Shown: positions 12,988 to 27,729 of the stretch, in pieces
How positions within the stretch are numbered: the first letter of the stretch is position 1
Layout: each line of letters begins with the position of its first letter
Assembly (NCBI GenBank): GCA_964057225.1
Contig: OZ059899.1
Coordinates: 3,968,001-4,032,000 of the forward strand
Direction of reading: 5' to 3'
Source of the DNA: Auanema rhodensis
Taxonomy: Eukaryota > Nematoda > Chromadorea > Rhabditida > Rhabditidae
DNA length: 64,000 nt
The notes under the pieces: model-generated
Told to the model about the DNA's origin: nothing
What the model saw: the letters and a program-made list of their open reading frames with translations, nothing else
The model's database searches: none
Translations under genes and position numbers: made by a program

Positions 12988-13689
12988 GTTGAGTGTACAT
13001 GGAAACTCAACATACACTAATGCATCATTTTTCAAACGATCATAACTAATTTTTGTATTAAGCATTTCTCAATGTAGTATAGTGCATTCGATGCGGATTT
13101 TTAAGCTGCGTCGATCTGTGTTATCAGATTAGCGCTAGCTTAAAAATGCACCAAGATATCAACTGATATAAGTTCACACTTATATCCTCGATTTTCACCC
13201 TGAAGAATTAATTTTTTCGTTGAATAACATTGTCCATCGTCTTTGCCTTGAAAAAAGGAATCTAAAAACATCTACTTTTTGCTAAATTATTTTAAAATTT
13301 TTCGAAAAAATTTTTGTCAAAATGTTTTTGGAAGCAATGTTGAGTGTACATGGAAACTCAACATACACTAATGCATCATTTTTCAAACGATCATAACTAA
13401 TTTTTGTATTAAGCATTTCTCAATGTAGTATAGTGCATTCGATGCGGATTTTTAAGCTGCGTCGATCTGTGTTATCAGATTAGCGCTAGCTTAAAAATGC
13501 ACCAAGATATCAACTGATATAAGTTCACACTTATATCCTCGATTTTCACCCTGAAGAATTAATTTTTTCGTTGAATAACATTGTCCATCGTCTTTGCCTT
13601 GAAAAAAGGAATCTAAAAACATCTACTTTTTGCTAAATTATTTTGAAATTTTTCGAAAAAAGTTTTGTCAAAATGTTTTTGGAAGCAAT
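12988..13689. repeat. Adjacent duplicate monomers M38-M39
   Basis: Both copies have A at 77, A at 144 and A at 166, a combination also seen together in M59 (which adds G at 73). M39 differs in its tail (G at 307 and G at 324, the X-type tail), while M38 has the A307 tail. This looks like a one-monomer duplication whose second copy joined a different tail. Confidence 0.7.
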
Positions 13690-16146
13690 GTTGAGTGTAC
13701 ATGGAAACTCAACATACACTAATGCATAATTTTTCAAACGATCATAACTAATTTTTGTATTGAGCGTTTCTCAATGTAGTATAGTGCATTCGATGCGGAT
13801 TTTTAAGCTGCGTCGTTCTGTGTTATCAGATTTGCGCTAGCTTAAAAATGCAACGAGATATCAACTGATATAAGTTCACACTTATATCCTCGATTTTCAC
13901 CCTGAAGAATTAATTTTTTCGTTGAATAACATTGTCCATCGTCTTTGCCTTGAAAAAAGGAATCTAAAAACATCTACTTTTTGCTAAATTATTTTGAAAT
14001 TTCTCGAAAAAATTTTTGTCAAAATGTTTTTGGAAGCAATGTTGAGTGCACATGGAAACTCAACATACACTAATGCATCATTTTTCAAACGATCATAACT
14101 AATTTTTGTATTAAGCGTTTCTCAATGTAGTATAGTGCATTCGATGCGGATTTTTAAGCTGCGTCGATCTGTGTTATCAGATTTGCGCTAGCTTAAAAAT
14201 GCACCGAGATATCAACTGATATAAGTTCACACTTATATCCTCGATTTTCACCCTGAAGAATTAATTTTTTCGTTGAATAACATTGTCCATCGTCTTTGCC
14301 TTGAAAAAAGGAATCTAAAAACATCTACTTTTTGCTAAATTATTTTAAAATTTTTCGAAAAAATTTTTGTCAAAATGTTTTTGGAAGCAATGTTGAGTGT
14401 ACATGGAAACTCAACATACACTAATGCATCATTTTTCAAACGATCATAACTAATTTTTGTATTGAGCGTTTCTCAATGTAGTATAGTGCATTCGATGCGG
14501 ATTTTTAAGCTGCGTCGTTCTGTGTTATCAGATTTGCGCTAGCTTAAAAATGCAACGAGATATCAACTGATATAAGTTCACACTTATATCCTCGATTTTC
14601 ACCCTGAAGAATTAATTTTTTCGTTGAATAACATTGTCCATCGTCTTTGCCTTGAAAAAAGGAATCTAAAAACATCTACTTTTTGCTAAATTATTTTAAA
14701 ATTTTTCGAAAAAATTTTTGTCAAAATGTTTTTGGAAGCAATGTTGAGTGTACATGGAAACTCAACATACACTAATGCATCATTTTTCAAACGATCATAA
14801 CTAATTTTTGTATTGAGCATTTCTCAATGTAGTATAGTGCATTCGATGCGGATTTTTAAGCTGCGTCGATCTGTGTTATCAGATTTGCGCTAGCTTAAAA
14901 ATGCACCAAGATATCAACTGATATAAGTTCACACTTATATCCTCGATTTTCACCCTGAAGAATTAATTTTTTCGTTGAATAACATTGTCCATCGTCTTTG
15001 CCTTGAAAAAAGGAATCTAAAAACATCTACTTTTTGCTAAATTATTTTGAAATTTCTCGAAAAAATTTTTGTCAAAATGTTTTTGGAAGCAATGTTGAGT
15101 GTACATGGAAACTCAACATACACTAATGCATCATTATTCAAACGATCATAACTAATTTTTGTATTAAGCATTTCTCAATGTAGTATAGTGCATTCGATGC
15201 GGATTTTTAAGCTGCGTCGATCTGTGTTATCAGATTCGCGCTAGCTTAAAAATTCACCGAGATATCAACTGATATAAGTTCACACTTATATCCTCGATTT
15301 TCACCCTGAAGAATTAATTTTTTCGTTGAATAACATTGTCCATCGTCTTTGCCTTGAAAAAAGGAATCTAAAAACATCTACTTTTTGCTAAATTATTTTG
15401 AAATTTTTCGAAAAAATTTTTGTCAAAATGTTTTTGGAAGCAATGTTGAGTGTACATGGAAACTCAACATACACTAATGCATCATTTTTCAAACGATCAT
15501 AACTAATTTTTGTATTAAGCGTTTCTCAATGTAGTATAGTGCAGTCGATGCGGATTTGTAAGCTGCGTCGATCTGTGTTATCAGATTTGCGCTAGCTTAA
15601 AAATGCACCGAGATATCAACTGATATAAGTTCACACTTATATCCTCGATTTTCACCCTGAAGAATTAATTTTTTCGTTGAATAACATTGTCCATCGTCTT
15701 TGCCTTGAAAAAAGGAATCTAAAAACATCTACTTTTTGCTAAATTATTTTGAAATTTTTTGAAAAAATTTTTGTCAAAATGTTTTTGGAAGCAATGTTGA
15801 GTGTACATGGAAACTCAACATACACTAATGCATCATTTTTCAAACGATCATAACTAATTTTTGTATTGAGCATTTCTCAATGTAGTATAGTGCATTCGAT
15901 GCGGATTTTTAAGCTGCGTCGATCTGTGTTATCAGATTTGCGCTAGCTTAAAAATGCACCGAGATATCAACTGATATAAGTTCACACTTATATCCTCGAT
16001 TTTCACCCTGAAGAATTAATTTTTTCGTTGAATAACATTGTCCATCGTCTTTGCCTTGAAAAAAGGAATCTAAAAACATCTACTTTTTGCTAAATTATTT
16101 TGAAATTTCTCGAAAAAATTTTTGTCAAAATGTTTTTGGAAGCAAT

Positions 16147-19100
16147 GTTGAGTGTACATGGAAACTCAACATACACTAATGCATCATTTTTCAAACGATC
16201 ATAACTAATTTTTGTATTAAGCGTTTCTCAATGTAGTATAGTGCATTCGATGCGGATTTTTAAGCTGCGTCGATCTGTGTTATCAGATTTGCGCTAGCTT
16301 AAAAATGCACCGAGATATCAACTGATATAAGTTCACACTTATATCCTCGATTTTCACCCTGAAGAATTGATTTTTTCGTTGAATAACATTGTCCATCGTC
16401 TTTGCCTTGAAAAATGGAATCTAAAAACATCTACTTTTTGCTAAATTATTTTGAAATTTTTCGAAAAAAGTTTTGTCAAAATGTTTTTGGAAGCAATGTT
16501 GAGTGTACATGGAAACTCAACATACACTAATGCATCATTTTTCAAACGATCATAACTAATTTTTGTATTAAGCGTTTCTCAATGTAGTATAGTGCATTCG
16601 ATGCGGATTTTTAAGCTGCGTCGATCTGTGTTATCAGATTTGCGCTAGCTTAAAAATGCACCGAGATATCAACTGATATAAGTTCACACTTATATCCTCG
16701 ATTTTCACCCTGAAGAATTAATTTTTTCGTTGAATAACATTGTCCATCGTCTTTGCCTTGAAAAAAGGAATCTAAAAACATCTACTTTTCGCTAAATTAT
16801 TTTGAAATTTCTCGAAAAAATTTTTGTCAAAATGTTTTTGGAAGCAATGTTGAGTGTACATGGAAACTCAACATACACTAATGCATCATTTTTCAAACGA
16901 TCATAACTAATTTTTGTATTAAGCGTTTCTCAATGTAGTATAGTGCATTCGATGCGGATTTTTAAGCTGCGTCGATCTGTGTTATCAGATTTGCGCTAGC
17001 TTAAAAATGCACCGAGATATCAACTGATATAAGTTCACACTTATATCCTCGATTTTCACCCTGAAGAATTGATTTTTTCGTTGAATAACATTGTCCATCG
17101 TCTTTGCCTTGAAAAATGGAATCTAAAAACATCTACTTTTTGCTAAATTATTTTGAAATTTTTCGAAAAAAGTTTTGTCAAAATGTTTTTGGAAGCAATG
17201 TTGAGTGTACATGGAAACTCAACATACACTAATGCATCATTTTTCAAACGATCATAACTAATTTTTGTATTAAGCGTTTCTCAATGTAGTATAGTGCATT
17301 CGATGCGGATTTTTAAGCTGCGTCGTTCTGTGTTATCAGATTTGCGCTAGCTTAAAAATGCAACGAGATATCAACTGATATAAGTTCACACTTATATCCT
17401 CGATTTTCACCCTGAAGAATTAATTTTTTCGTTGAATTACATTGTCCATCGTCTTTGCCTTGAAAAAAGAAATCTAAAAACATCTACTTTTTGCTAAATT
17501 ATTTTAAAATTTTTCGAAAAAATTTTTGTCAAAATGTTTTTGGAAGCAATGTTGAGTGTACATGGAAACTCAACATACACTAATGCATCATTTTTCAAAC
17601 GATCATAACTAATTTTTGTATTAAGCATTTCTCAATGTAGTATAGTGCATTCGATGCGGATTTTTAAGCTGCGTCGATCTGTGTTATCAGATTTGCGCTA
17701 GCTTAAAAATGCAACGAGATATCAACTGATATAAGTTCACACTTATATCCTCGATTTTCACCCTGAAGAATTAATTTTTTCGTTGAATAACATTGTCCAT
17801 CGTCTTTGCCTTGAAAAAAGGAATCTAAAAACATCTACTTTTTGCTAAATTATTTTAAAATTTTTCGAAAAAATTTTTGTCAAAATGTTTTTGGAAGCAA
17901 TGTTGAGTGTACATGGAAACTCAACATACACTAATGCATCATTTTTCAAACGATCATAACTAATTTTTGTATTGAGCATTTCTCAATGTAGTATAGTGCA
18001 TTCGATGCGGATTTTTAAGCTGCGTCGATCTGTGTTATCAGATTTGCGCTAGCTTAAAAATGCACCGAGATATCAACTGATATAAGTTCACACTTATATC
18101 CTCGATTTTCACCCTGAAGAATTAATTTTTTCGTTGAATAACATTGTCCATCGTCTTTGCCTTGAAAAAAGGAATCTAAAAACATCTACTTTTTGCTAAA
18201 TTATTTCGAAATTTCTCGAAAAAATTTTTGTCAAAATGTTTTTGGAAGCAATGTTGAGTGTACATGGAAACTCAACATACACTAATGCATCATTTTTCAA
18301 ACGATCATAACTAATTTTTGTATTAAGCGTTTCTCAATGTAGTATAGTGCATTCGATGCGGATTTTTAAGCTGCGTCGATCTGTGTTATCAGATTTGCGC
18401 TAGCTTAAAAATGCACCGAGATATCAACTGATATAAGTTCACACTTATATCCTCGATTTTCACCCTGAAGAATTGATTTTTTCGTTGAATAACATTGTCC
18501 ATCGTCTTTGCCTTGAAAAATGGAATCTAAAAACATCTACTTTTTGCTAAATTATTTTGAAATTTTTCGAAAAAAGTTTTGTCAAAATGTTTTTGGAAGC
18601 AATGTTGAGTGTACATGGAAACTCAACATACACTAATGCATCATTTTTCAAACGATTATAACTAATTTTTGTATTAAGCGTTTCTCAATGTAGTATAGTG
18701 CATTCCATGCGGATTTTTAAGCTGCGTCGTTCTGTGTTATCAGATTTGCGCTAGCTTAAAAATGCAACGAGATATCAACTGATATAAGTTCACACTTATA
18801 TCCTCGATTTTCACCCTGAAGAATTGATTTTTTCGTTGAATAACATTGTCCATCGTCTTTGCCTTGAAAAAAGGAATCTAAAAACATCTACTTTTTGCTA
18901 AATTATTTTAAAATTTTTCGAAAAAATTTTTGTCAAAATGTTTTTGGAAGCAATGTTGAGTGTACATGGAAACTCAACATACACTAATGCATCATTTTTC
19001 AAACGATCATAACTAATTTTTGTATTGAGCGTTTCTCAATGTAGTATAGTGCATTCGATGCGGATTTTTAAGCTGCGTCGTTCTGTGTTATCAGATTTGC

Positions 19101-20709
19101 GCTAGCTTAAAAATGCAACGAGATATCAACTGATATAAGTTCACACTTATATCCTCGATTTTCACCCTGAAGAATTAATTTTTTCGTTGAATAACATTGT
19201 CCATCGTCTTTGCCTTGAAAAAAGGAATCTAAAAACATCTACTTTTTGCTAAATTATTTTAAAATTTTTCGAAAAAATTTTTGTCAAAATGTTTTTGGAA
19301 GCAATGTTGAGTGTACATGGAAACTCAACATACACTAATGCATCATTTTTCAAACGATCATAACTAATTTTTGTATTGAGCATTTCTCAATGTAGTATAG
19401 TGCATTCGATGCGGATTTTTAAGCTGCGTCGATCTGTGTTATCAGATTAGCGCTAGCTTAAAAATGCACCGAGATATCAACTGATATAAGTTCACACTTA
19501 TATCCTCGATTTTCACCCTGAAGAATTGATTTTTTCGTTGAATAACATTGTCCATCGTCTTTGCCTTGAAAAATGGAATCTAAAAACATCTACTTTTTGC
19601 TAAATTATTTTGAAATTTTTCGAAAAAAGTTTTGTTAAAATGTTTTTGGAAGCAATGTTGAGTGTACATGGAAACTCAACATACACTAATGCATCATTTT
19701 TCAAACGATTATAACTAATTTTTGTATTAAGCGTTTCTCAATGTAGTATAGTGCATTCGATGCGGATTTTTAAGCTGCGTCGTTCTGTGTTATCAGATTT
19801 GCGCTAGCTTAAAAATGCAACGAGATATCAACTGATATAAGTTCACACTTATATCCTCGATTTTCACCCTGAAGAATTGATTTTTTCGTTGAATAACATT
19901 GTCCATCGTCTTTGCCTTGAAAAAAGGAATCTAAAAACATCTACTTTTTGCTAAATTATTTTAAAATTTTTCGAAAAAATTTTTGTCAAAATGTTTTTGG
20001 AAGCAATGTTGAGTGTACATGGAAACTCAACATACACTAATGCATCATTTTTCAAACGATCATAACTAATTTTTGTATTGAGCGTTTCTCAATGTAGTAT
20101 AGTGCATTCGATGCGGATTTTTAAGCTGCGTCGTTCTGTGTTATCAGATTTGCGCTAGCTTAAAAATGCACCGAGATATCAACTGATATAAGTTCACACT
20201 TATATCCTCGATTTTCACCCTGAAGAATTAATTTTTTCGTTGAATAACATTGTCCATCGTCTTTGCCTTAAAAAATGGAATCTAAAAACATCTACTTTTT
20301 GCTAAATTATTTTAAAATTTTTCGAAAAAATTTTTGTCAAAATGTTTTTGGAAGCAATGTTGAGTGTACATGGAAACTCAACATACACTAATGCATCATT
20401 TTTCAAACGATCATAACTAATTTTTGTATTGAGCATTTCTCAATGTAGTATAGTGCATTCGATGCGGATTTTTAAGCTGCGTCGATCTGTGTTATCAGAT
20501 TAGCGCTAGCTTAAAAATGCACCAAGATATCAACTGATATAAGTTCACACTTATATCCTCGATTTTCACCCTGAAGAATTAATTTTTTCGTTGAATTACA
20601 TTGTCCATCGTCTTTGCCTTGAAAAAAAAAATCTAAAAACATCTACTTTTTGCTAAATTATTTTAAAATTTTTCGAAAAAATTTTTGTCAAAATGTTTTT
20701 GGAAGCAAT
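16147..20709. repeat. Early patch of X- and Y-type monomers (M47-M59)
   Basis: Class X monomers M47, M49 and M53, and the related M56, are interleaved with Y-type monomers M50, M54, M55, M57 and M58 and with A77 monomers M51, M52, M56 and M59. M54-M56 and M57-M59 repeat the order of a three-monomer unit, with T at offset 54 in M54 and M57, 1053 bp apart. This resembles the X-Y-Z organisation that dominates after 32293 and may be an outlying or older patch of it. Confidence 0.75.
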
Positions 20710-21411
20710 GTTGAGTGTACATGGAAACTCAACATACACTAATGCATCATTTTTCAAACGATCATAACTAATTTTTGTATCAAGCATTTCTCAATGTAGT
20801 ATAGTGCATTCGATGCGGATTTTTAAGCTGCGTCGATCTGTGTTATCAGATTTGCGCTAGCTTAAAAATGCACCGAGATATCAACTGATATAAGTTCACA
20901 CTTATATCCTCGATTTTCACCCTGAAGAATTAATTTTTTCGTTGAATAACATTGTCCATCGTCTTTGCCTTGAAAAAAGGAATCTAAAAACATCTACTTT
21001 TTGCTAAATTATTTTGAAATTTTTCGAAAAAATTTTTGTCAAAATGTTTTTGGAAGCAATGTTGAGTGTACATGGAAACTCAACATACACTAATGCATCA
21101 TTTTTCAAACGATCATAACTAATTTTTGTATTGAGCATTTCTCAATGTAGTATAGTGCATTCGATGCGGATTTTTAAGCTGCGTCGATCTGTATTATCAG
21201 ATTTGCGCTAGCTTAAAAATGCACCGAGATATCAACTGATATAAGTTCACACTTATATCCTCGATTTTCACCCTGAAGAATTAATTTTTTCGTGGAATAA
21301 CATTGTCCATCGTCTTTGCCTTGAAAAAAGAAATCTAAAAACATCTACTTTTTGCTAAATTATTTTGAAATTTCTCGAAAAAATTTTTGTCAAAATGTTT
21401 TTGGAAGCAAT

Positions 21412-24400
21412 GTTGAGTGTACATGGAAACTCAACATACACTAATGCATCATTTTTCAAACGATCATAACTAATTTTTGTATTAAGCATTTCTCAATGTA
21501 GTATAGTGCATTCGATGCGGATTTTTAAGCTGCGTCGATCTGTGTTATCAGATTCGCGCTAGCTTAAAAATTCACCGAGATATCAACTGATATAAGTTCA
21601 CACTTATATCCTCGATTTTCACCCTGAAGAATTAATTTTTTCGTTGAATAACATTGTCCATCGTCTTTGCCTTGAAAAAAGGAATCTAAAAACATCTACT
21701 TTTTGCTAAATTATTCTGAAATTTTTCGAAAAAATTTTTGTCAAAATGTTTTTGGAAGCAATGTTGAGTGTACATGGAAACTCAACATACACTAATGCAT
21801 CATTTTTCAAACGATCATAACTAATTTTTGTATTAAGCGTTTCTCAATGTAGTATAGTGCAGTCGATGCGGATTTTTAAGCTGCGTCGATCTGTGTTATC
21901 AGATTTGCGCTAGCTTAAAAATGCACCGAGATATCAACTGATATAAGTTCACACTTATATCCTCGATTTTCACCCTGAAGAATTAATTTTTTCGTTGAAT
22001 AACATTGTCCATCGTCTTTGCCTTGAAAAAAGGAATCTAAAAACATCTACTTTTTGCTAAATTATTTTGAAATTTTTTGAAAAAATTTTTGTCAAAATGT
22101 TTTTGGAAGCAATGTTGAATGTACATGGAAACTCAACATACACTAATGCATCATTTTTCAAACGATCATAACTAATTTTTGTATTAAGCGTTTCTCAATG
22201 TAGTATAGTGCAGTCGATGCGGATTTTTAAGCTGCGTCGATCTGTGTTATCAGATTTGCGCTAGCTTAAAAATGCACCGAGATATCAACTGATATAAGTT
22301 CACACTTATATCCTCGATTTTCACCCTGAAGAATTAATTTTTTCGTTGAATAACATTGTCCATCGTCTTTGCCTTGAAAAAAGGAATCTAAAAACATCTA
22401 CTTTTTGCTAAATTATTTTGAGATTTTTTGAAAAAATTTTTGTCAAAATGTTTTTGGAAGCAATGTTGAGTGTACATGGAAACTCAACATACACTAATGC
22501 ATCATTTTTCAAACGATCATAACTAATTTTTGTATTAAGCGTTTCTCAATGTAGTATAGTGCAGTCGATGCGGATTTTTAAGCTGCGTCGATCTGTGTTA
22601 TCAGATTTGCGCTAGCTTAAAAATGCACCGAGATATCAACTGATATAAGTTCACACTTATATCCTCGATTTTCACCCTGAAGAATTAATTTTTTCGTTGA
22701 ATAACATTGTCCATCGTCTTTGCCTTGAAAAAAGGAATCTAAAAACATCTACTTTTTGCTAAATTATTTTGAAATTTTTCGAAAAAATTTTTGTCAAAAT
22801 GTTTTTGGAAGCAATGTTGAGTGTACATGGAAACTCAACATACACTAATGCATCATTTTTCAAACGATCATAACTAATTTTTGTATTGAGCATTTCTCAA
22901 TGTAGTATAGTGCATTCGATGCGGATTTTTAAGCTGCGTCGATTTGTGTTATCAGATTTGCGCTAGCTTAAAAATGCACCAAGATATCAACTGATATAAG
23001 TTCACACTTATATCCTCGATTTTCACCCTGAAGAATTAATTTTTTCGTTGAATAACATTGTCCATCGTCTTTGCCTTGAAAAAAGGAATCTAAAAACATC
23101 TACTTTTTGCTAAATTATTTTAAAATTTTTCGAAAAAATTTTTGTCAAAATGTTTTTGGAAGCAATGTTGAGTGTACATGGAAACTCAACATACACTAAT
23201 GCATCATTTTTCAAACGATCATAACTAATTTTTGTATTGAGCATTTCTCAATGTAGTATAGTGCATTCGATGCGGATTTTTAAGCTGCGTCGATCTGTGT
23301 TATCAGATTCGCGCTAGCTTAAAAATTCACCGAGATATCAACTGATATAAGTTCACACTTATATCCTCGATTTTCACCCTGAAGAATTAATTTTTTCGTT
23401 GAATAACATTGTCCATCGTCTTTGCCTTGAAAAAAGGAATCTAAAAACATCTACTTTTTGCTAAATTATTCTGAAATTTTTCGAAAAAATTTTTGTCAAA
23501 ATGTTTTTGGAAGCAATGTTGAGTGTACATGGAAACTCAACATACACTAATGCATCATTTTTCAAACGATCATAACTAATTTTTGTATTAAGCGTTTCTC
23601 AATGTAGTATAGTGCAGTCGATGCGGATTTTTAAGCTGCGTCGATCTGTGTTATCAGATTTGCGCTAGCTTAAAAATGCACCGAGATATCAACTGATATA
23701 AGTTCACACTTATATCCTCGATTTTCACCCTGAAGAATTAATTTTTTCGTTGAATAACATTGTCCATCGTCTTTGCCTTGAAAAAAGGAATCTAAAAACA
23801 TCTACTTTTTGCTAAATTATTTTGAAATTTTTTGAAAAAATTTTTGTCAAAATGTTTTTGGAAGCAATGTTGAATGTACATGGAAACTCAACATACACTA
23901 ATGCATCATTTTTCAAACGATCATAACTAATTTTTGTATTAAGCGTTTCTCAATGTAGTATAGTGCAGTCGATGCGGATTTTTAAGCTGCGTCGATCTGT
24001 GTTATCAGATTTGCGCTAGCTTAAAAATGCACCGAGATATCAACTGATATAAGTTCACACTTATATCCTCGATTTTCACCCTGAAGAATTAATTTTTTCG
24101 TTGAATAACATTGTCCATCGTCTTTGCCTTGAAAAAAGGAATCTAAAAACATCTACTTTTTGCTAAATTATTTTGAGATTTTTTGAAAAAATTTTTGTCA
24201 AAATGTTTTTGGAAGCAATGTTGAGTGTACATGGAAACTCAACATACACTAATGCATCATTTTTCAAACGATCATAACTAATTTTTGTATTGAGCGTTTC
24301 TCAATGTAGTATAGTGCAGTCGATGCGGATTTTTAAGCTGCGTCGATCTGTGTTATCAGATTTGCGCTAGCTTAAAAATGCACCGAGATATCAACTGATA

Positions 24401-24921
24401 TAAGTTCACACTTATATCCTCGATTTTCACCCTGAAGAATTAATTTTTTCGTTGAATAACATTGTCCATCGTCTTTGCCTTGAAAAAAGGAATCTAAAAA
24501 CATCTACTTTTTGCTAAATTATTTTGAAATTTTTCGAAAAAATTTTTGTCAAAATGTTTTTGGAAGCAATGTTGAGTGTACATGGAAACTCAACATACAC
24601 TAATGCATCATTTTTCAAACGATCATAACTAATTTTTGTATTGAGCATTTCTCAATGTAGTATAGTGCATTCGATGCGGATTTTTAAGCTGCGTCGATTT
24701 GTGTTATCAGATTTGCGCTAGCTTAAAAATGCACCAAGATATCAACTGATATAAGTTCACACTTATATCCTCGATTTTCACCCTGAAGAATTAATTTTTT
24801 CGTTGAATAACATTGTCCATCGTCTTTGCCTTGAAAAAAGGAATCTAAAAACATCTACTTTTTGCTAAATTATTTTGAAATTTCTCGAAAAAATTTTTGT
24901 CAAAATGTTTTTGGAAGCAAT
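21412..24921. repeat. Five-monomer tandem duplication (1755 bp x 2)
   Basis: M62-M66 (21412-23166) and M67-M71 (23167-24921) match. Diagnostic changes recur 1755 bp apart: the gttgaatg start (offset 6 A) at M64 and M69 (22114 and 23869), 144 C with 161 T in M62 and M67, the ttgagattttttg tail in M64 and M69, and T at offset 129 with A at 166 in M66 and M71. Small differences: offset 73 is A in M62 and M65 but G in M67 and M70, and the M66 tail (307 A) differs from M71 (314 C). Confidence 0.9.
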
Positions 24922-27729
24922 GTTGAGTGTACATGGAAACTCAACATACACTAATGCATCATTTTTCAAACGATCATAACTAATTTTTGTATTGAGCATT
25001 TCTCAATGTAGTATAGTGCATTCGATGCGGATTTTTAAGCTGCGTCGATCTGTGTTATCAGATTTGCGCTAGCTTAAAAATGCACCAAGATATCAACTGA
25101 TATAAGTTCACACTTATATCCTCGATTTTCACCCTGAAGAATTAATTTTTTCGTTGAATAACATTGTCCATCGTCTTTGCCTTGAAAGAAGGAATCTAAA
25201 AACATCTACTTTTTGCTAAATTATTTTGAAATTTTTCGAAAAAATTTTTGTCAAAATGTTTTTGGAAGCAATGTTGAGTGTACATGGAAACTCAACATAC
25301 ACTAATGCATCATTTTTCAAACGATCATAACTAATTTTTGTATTGAGCGTTTCTCAATGTAGTATAGTGCATTCGATGCGGATTTTTAAGCTGCGTCGTT
25401 CTGTGTTATCAGATTTGCGCTAGCTTAAAAATGCACCGAGATATCAACTGATATAAGTTCACACTTATATCCTCGATTTTCACCCTGAAGAATTAATTTT
25501 TTCGTTGAATAACATTGTCCATCGTCTTTGCCTTGAAAAATGGAATCTAAAAACATCTACTTTTTGCTAAATTATTTTGAAATTTTTCGAAAAAATTTTT
25601 GTCAAAATGTTTTTGGAAGCAATGTTGAGTGTACATGGAAACTCAACATACACTAATGCATCATTTTTCAAACGATCATAACTAATTTTTGTATTGAGCA
25701 TTTCTCAATGTAGTATAGTGCATTCGATGCGGATTTTTAAGCTGCGTCGATTTGTGTTATCAGATTTGCGCTAGCTTAAAAATGCACCAAGATATCAACT
25801 GATATAAGTTCACACTTATATCCTCGATTTTCACCCTGAAGAATTAATTTTTTCGTTGAATAACATTGTCCATCGTCTTTGCCTTGAAAAAAGGAATCTA
25901 AAAACATCTACTTTTTGCTAAATTATTTTGAAATTTCTCGAAAAAATTTTTGTCAAAATGTTTTTGGAAGCAATGTTGAGTGTACATGGAAACTCAACAT
26001 ACACTAATGCATCATTTTTCAAACGATCATAACTAATTTTTGTATTGAGCATTTCTCAATGTAGTATAGTGCATTCGATGCGGATTTTTAAGCTGCGTCG
26101 ATCTGTGTTATCAGATTTGCGCTAGCTTAAAAATGCACCAAGATATCAACTGATATAAGTTCACACTTATATCCTCGATTTTCACCCTGAAGAATTAATT
26201 TTTTCGTTGAATAACATTGTCCATCGTCTTTGCCTTGAAAGAAGGAATCTAAAAACATCTACTTTTTGCTAAATTATTTTGAAATTTTTCGAAAAAATTT
26301 TTGTCAAAATGTTTTTGGAAGCAATGTTGAGTGTACATGGAAACTCAACATACACTAATGCATCATTTTTCAAACGATCATAACTAATTTTTGTATTGAG
26401 CGTTTCTCAATGTAGTATAGTGCATTCGATGCGGATTTTTAAGCTGCGTCGTTCTGTGTTATCAGATTTGCGCTAGCTTAAAAATGCACCAAGATATCAA
26501 CTGATATAAGTTCACACTTATATCCTCGATTTTCACCCTGAAGAATTAATTTTTTCGTTGAATAACATTGTCCATCGTCTTTGCCTTGAAAAATGGAATC
26601 TAAAAACATCTACTTTTTGCTAAATTATTTTGAAATTTTTCGAAAAAATTTTTGTCAAAATGTTTTTGGAAGCAATGTTGAGTGTACATGGAAACTCAAC
26701 ATACACTAATGCATCATTTTTCAAACGATCATAACTAATTTTTGTATTGAGCATTTCTCAATGTAGTATAGTGCATTCGATGCGGATTTTTAAGCTGCGT
26801 CGATTTGTGTTATCAGATTTGCGCTAGCTTAAAAATGCACCAAGATATCAACTGATATAAGTTCACACTTATATCCTCGATTTTCACCCTGAAGAATTAA
26901 TTTTTTCGTTGAATAACATTGTCCATCGTCTTTGCCTTGAAAAAAGGAATCTAAAAACATCTACTTTTTGCTAAATTATTTTGAAATTTCTCGAAAAAAT
27001 TTTTGTCAAAATGTTTTTGGAAGCAATGTTGAGTGTACATGGAAACTCAACATACACTAATGCATCATTTTTCAAACGATCATAACTAATTTTTGTATTG
27101 AGCATTTCTCAATGTAGTATAGTGCATTCGATGCGGATTTTTAAGCTGCGTCGATCTGTGTTATCAGATTTGCGCTAGCTTAAAAATGCACCAAGATATC
27201 AACTGATATAAGTTCACACTTATATCCTCGATTTTCACCCTGAAGAATTAATTTTTTCGTTGAATAACATTGTCCATCGTCTTTGCCTTGAAAGAAGGAA
27301 TCTAAAAACATCTACTTTTTGCTAAATTATTTTGAAATTTTTCGAAAAAATTTTTGTCAAAATGTTTTTGGAAGCAATGTTGAGTGTACATGGAAACTCA
27401 ACATACACTAATGCATCATTTTTCAAACGATCATAACTAATTTTTGTATTGAGCGTTTCTCAATGTAGTATAGTGCATTCGATGCGGATTTTTAAGCTGC
27501 GTCGTTCTGTGTTATCAGATTTGCGCTAGCTTAAAAATGCACCGAGATATCAACTGATATAAGTTCACACTTATAACCTCGATTTTCACCCTGAAGAATT
27601 AATTTTTTCGTTGAATAACATTGTCCATCGTCTTTGCCTTGAAAAATGGAATCTAAAAACATCTACTTTTTGCTAAATTATTTTGAAATTTTTCGAAAAA
27701 ATTTTTGTCAAAATGTTTTTGGAAGCAAT
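24571..27729. repeat. Three-monomer higher-order repeat, three copies (1053 bp x 3)
   Basis: M71-M73, M74-M76 and M77-M79 are three successive copies of one three-monomer unit. The first monomer has T at 129 and A at 166, the second has G within the A run near offset 267, and the third has G at 73 and T at 127. The G in the A run occurs at 25188, 26241 and 27294, exactly 1053 bp apart. Later differences include A at 166 in M76 only, and T to A at offset 198 in M79. M71 also belongs to the preceding five-monomer duplication, so the triplication used the end of that segment. Confidence 0.9.
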
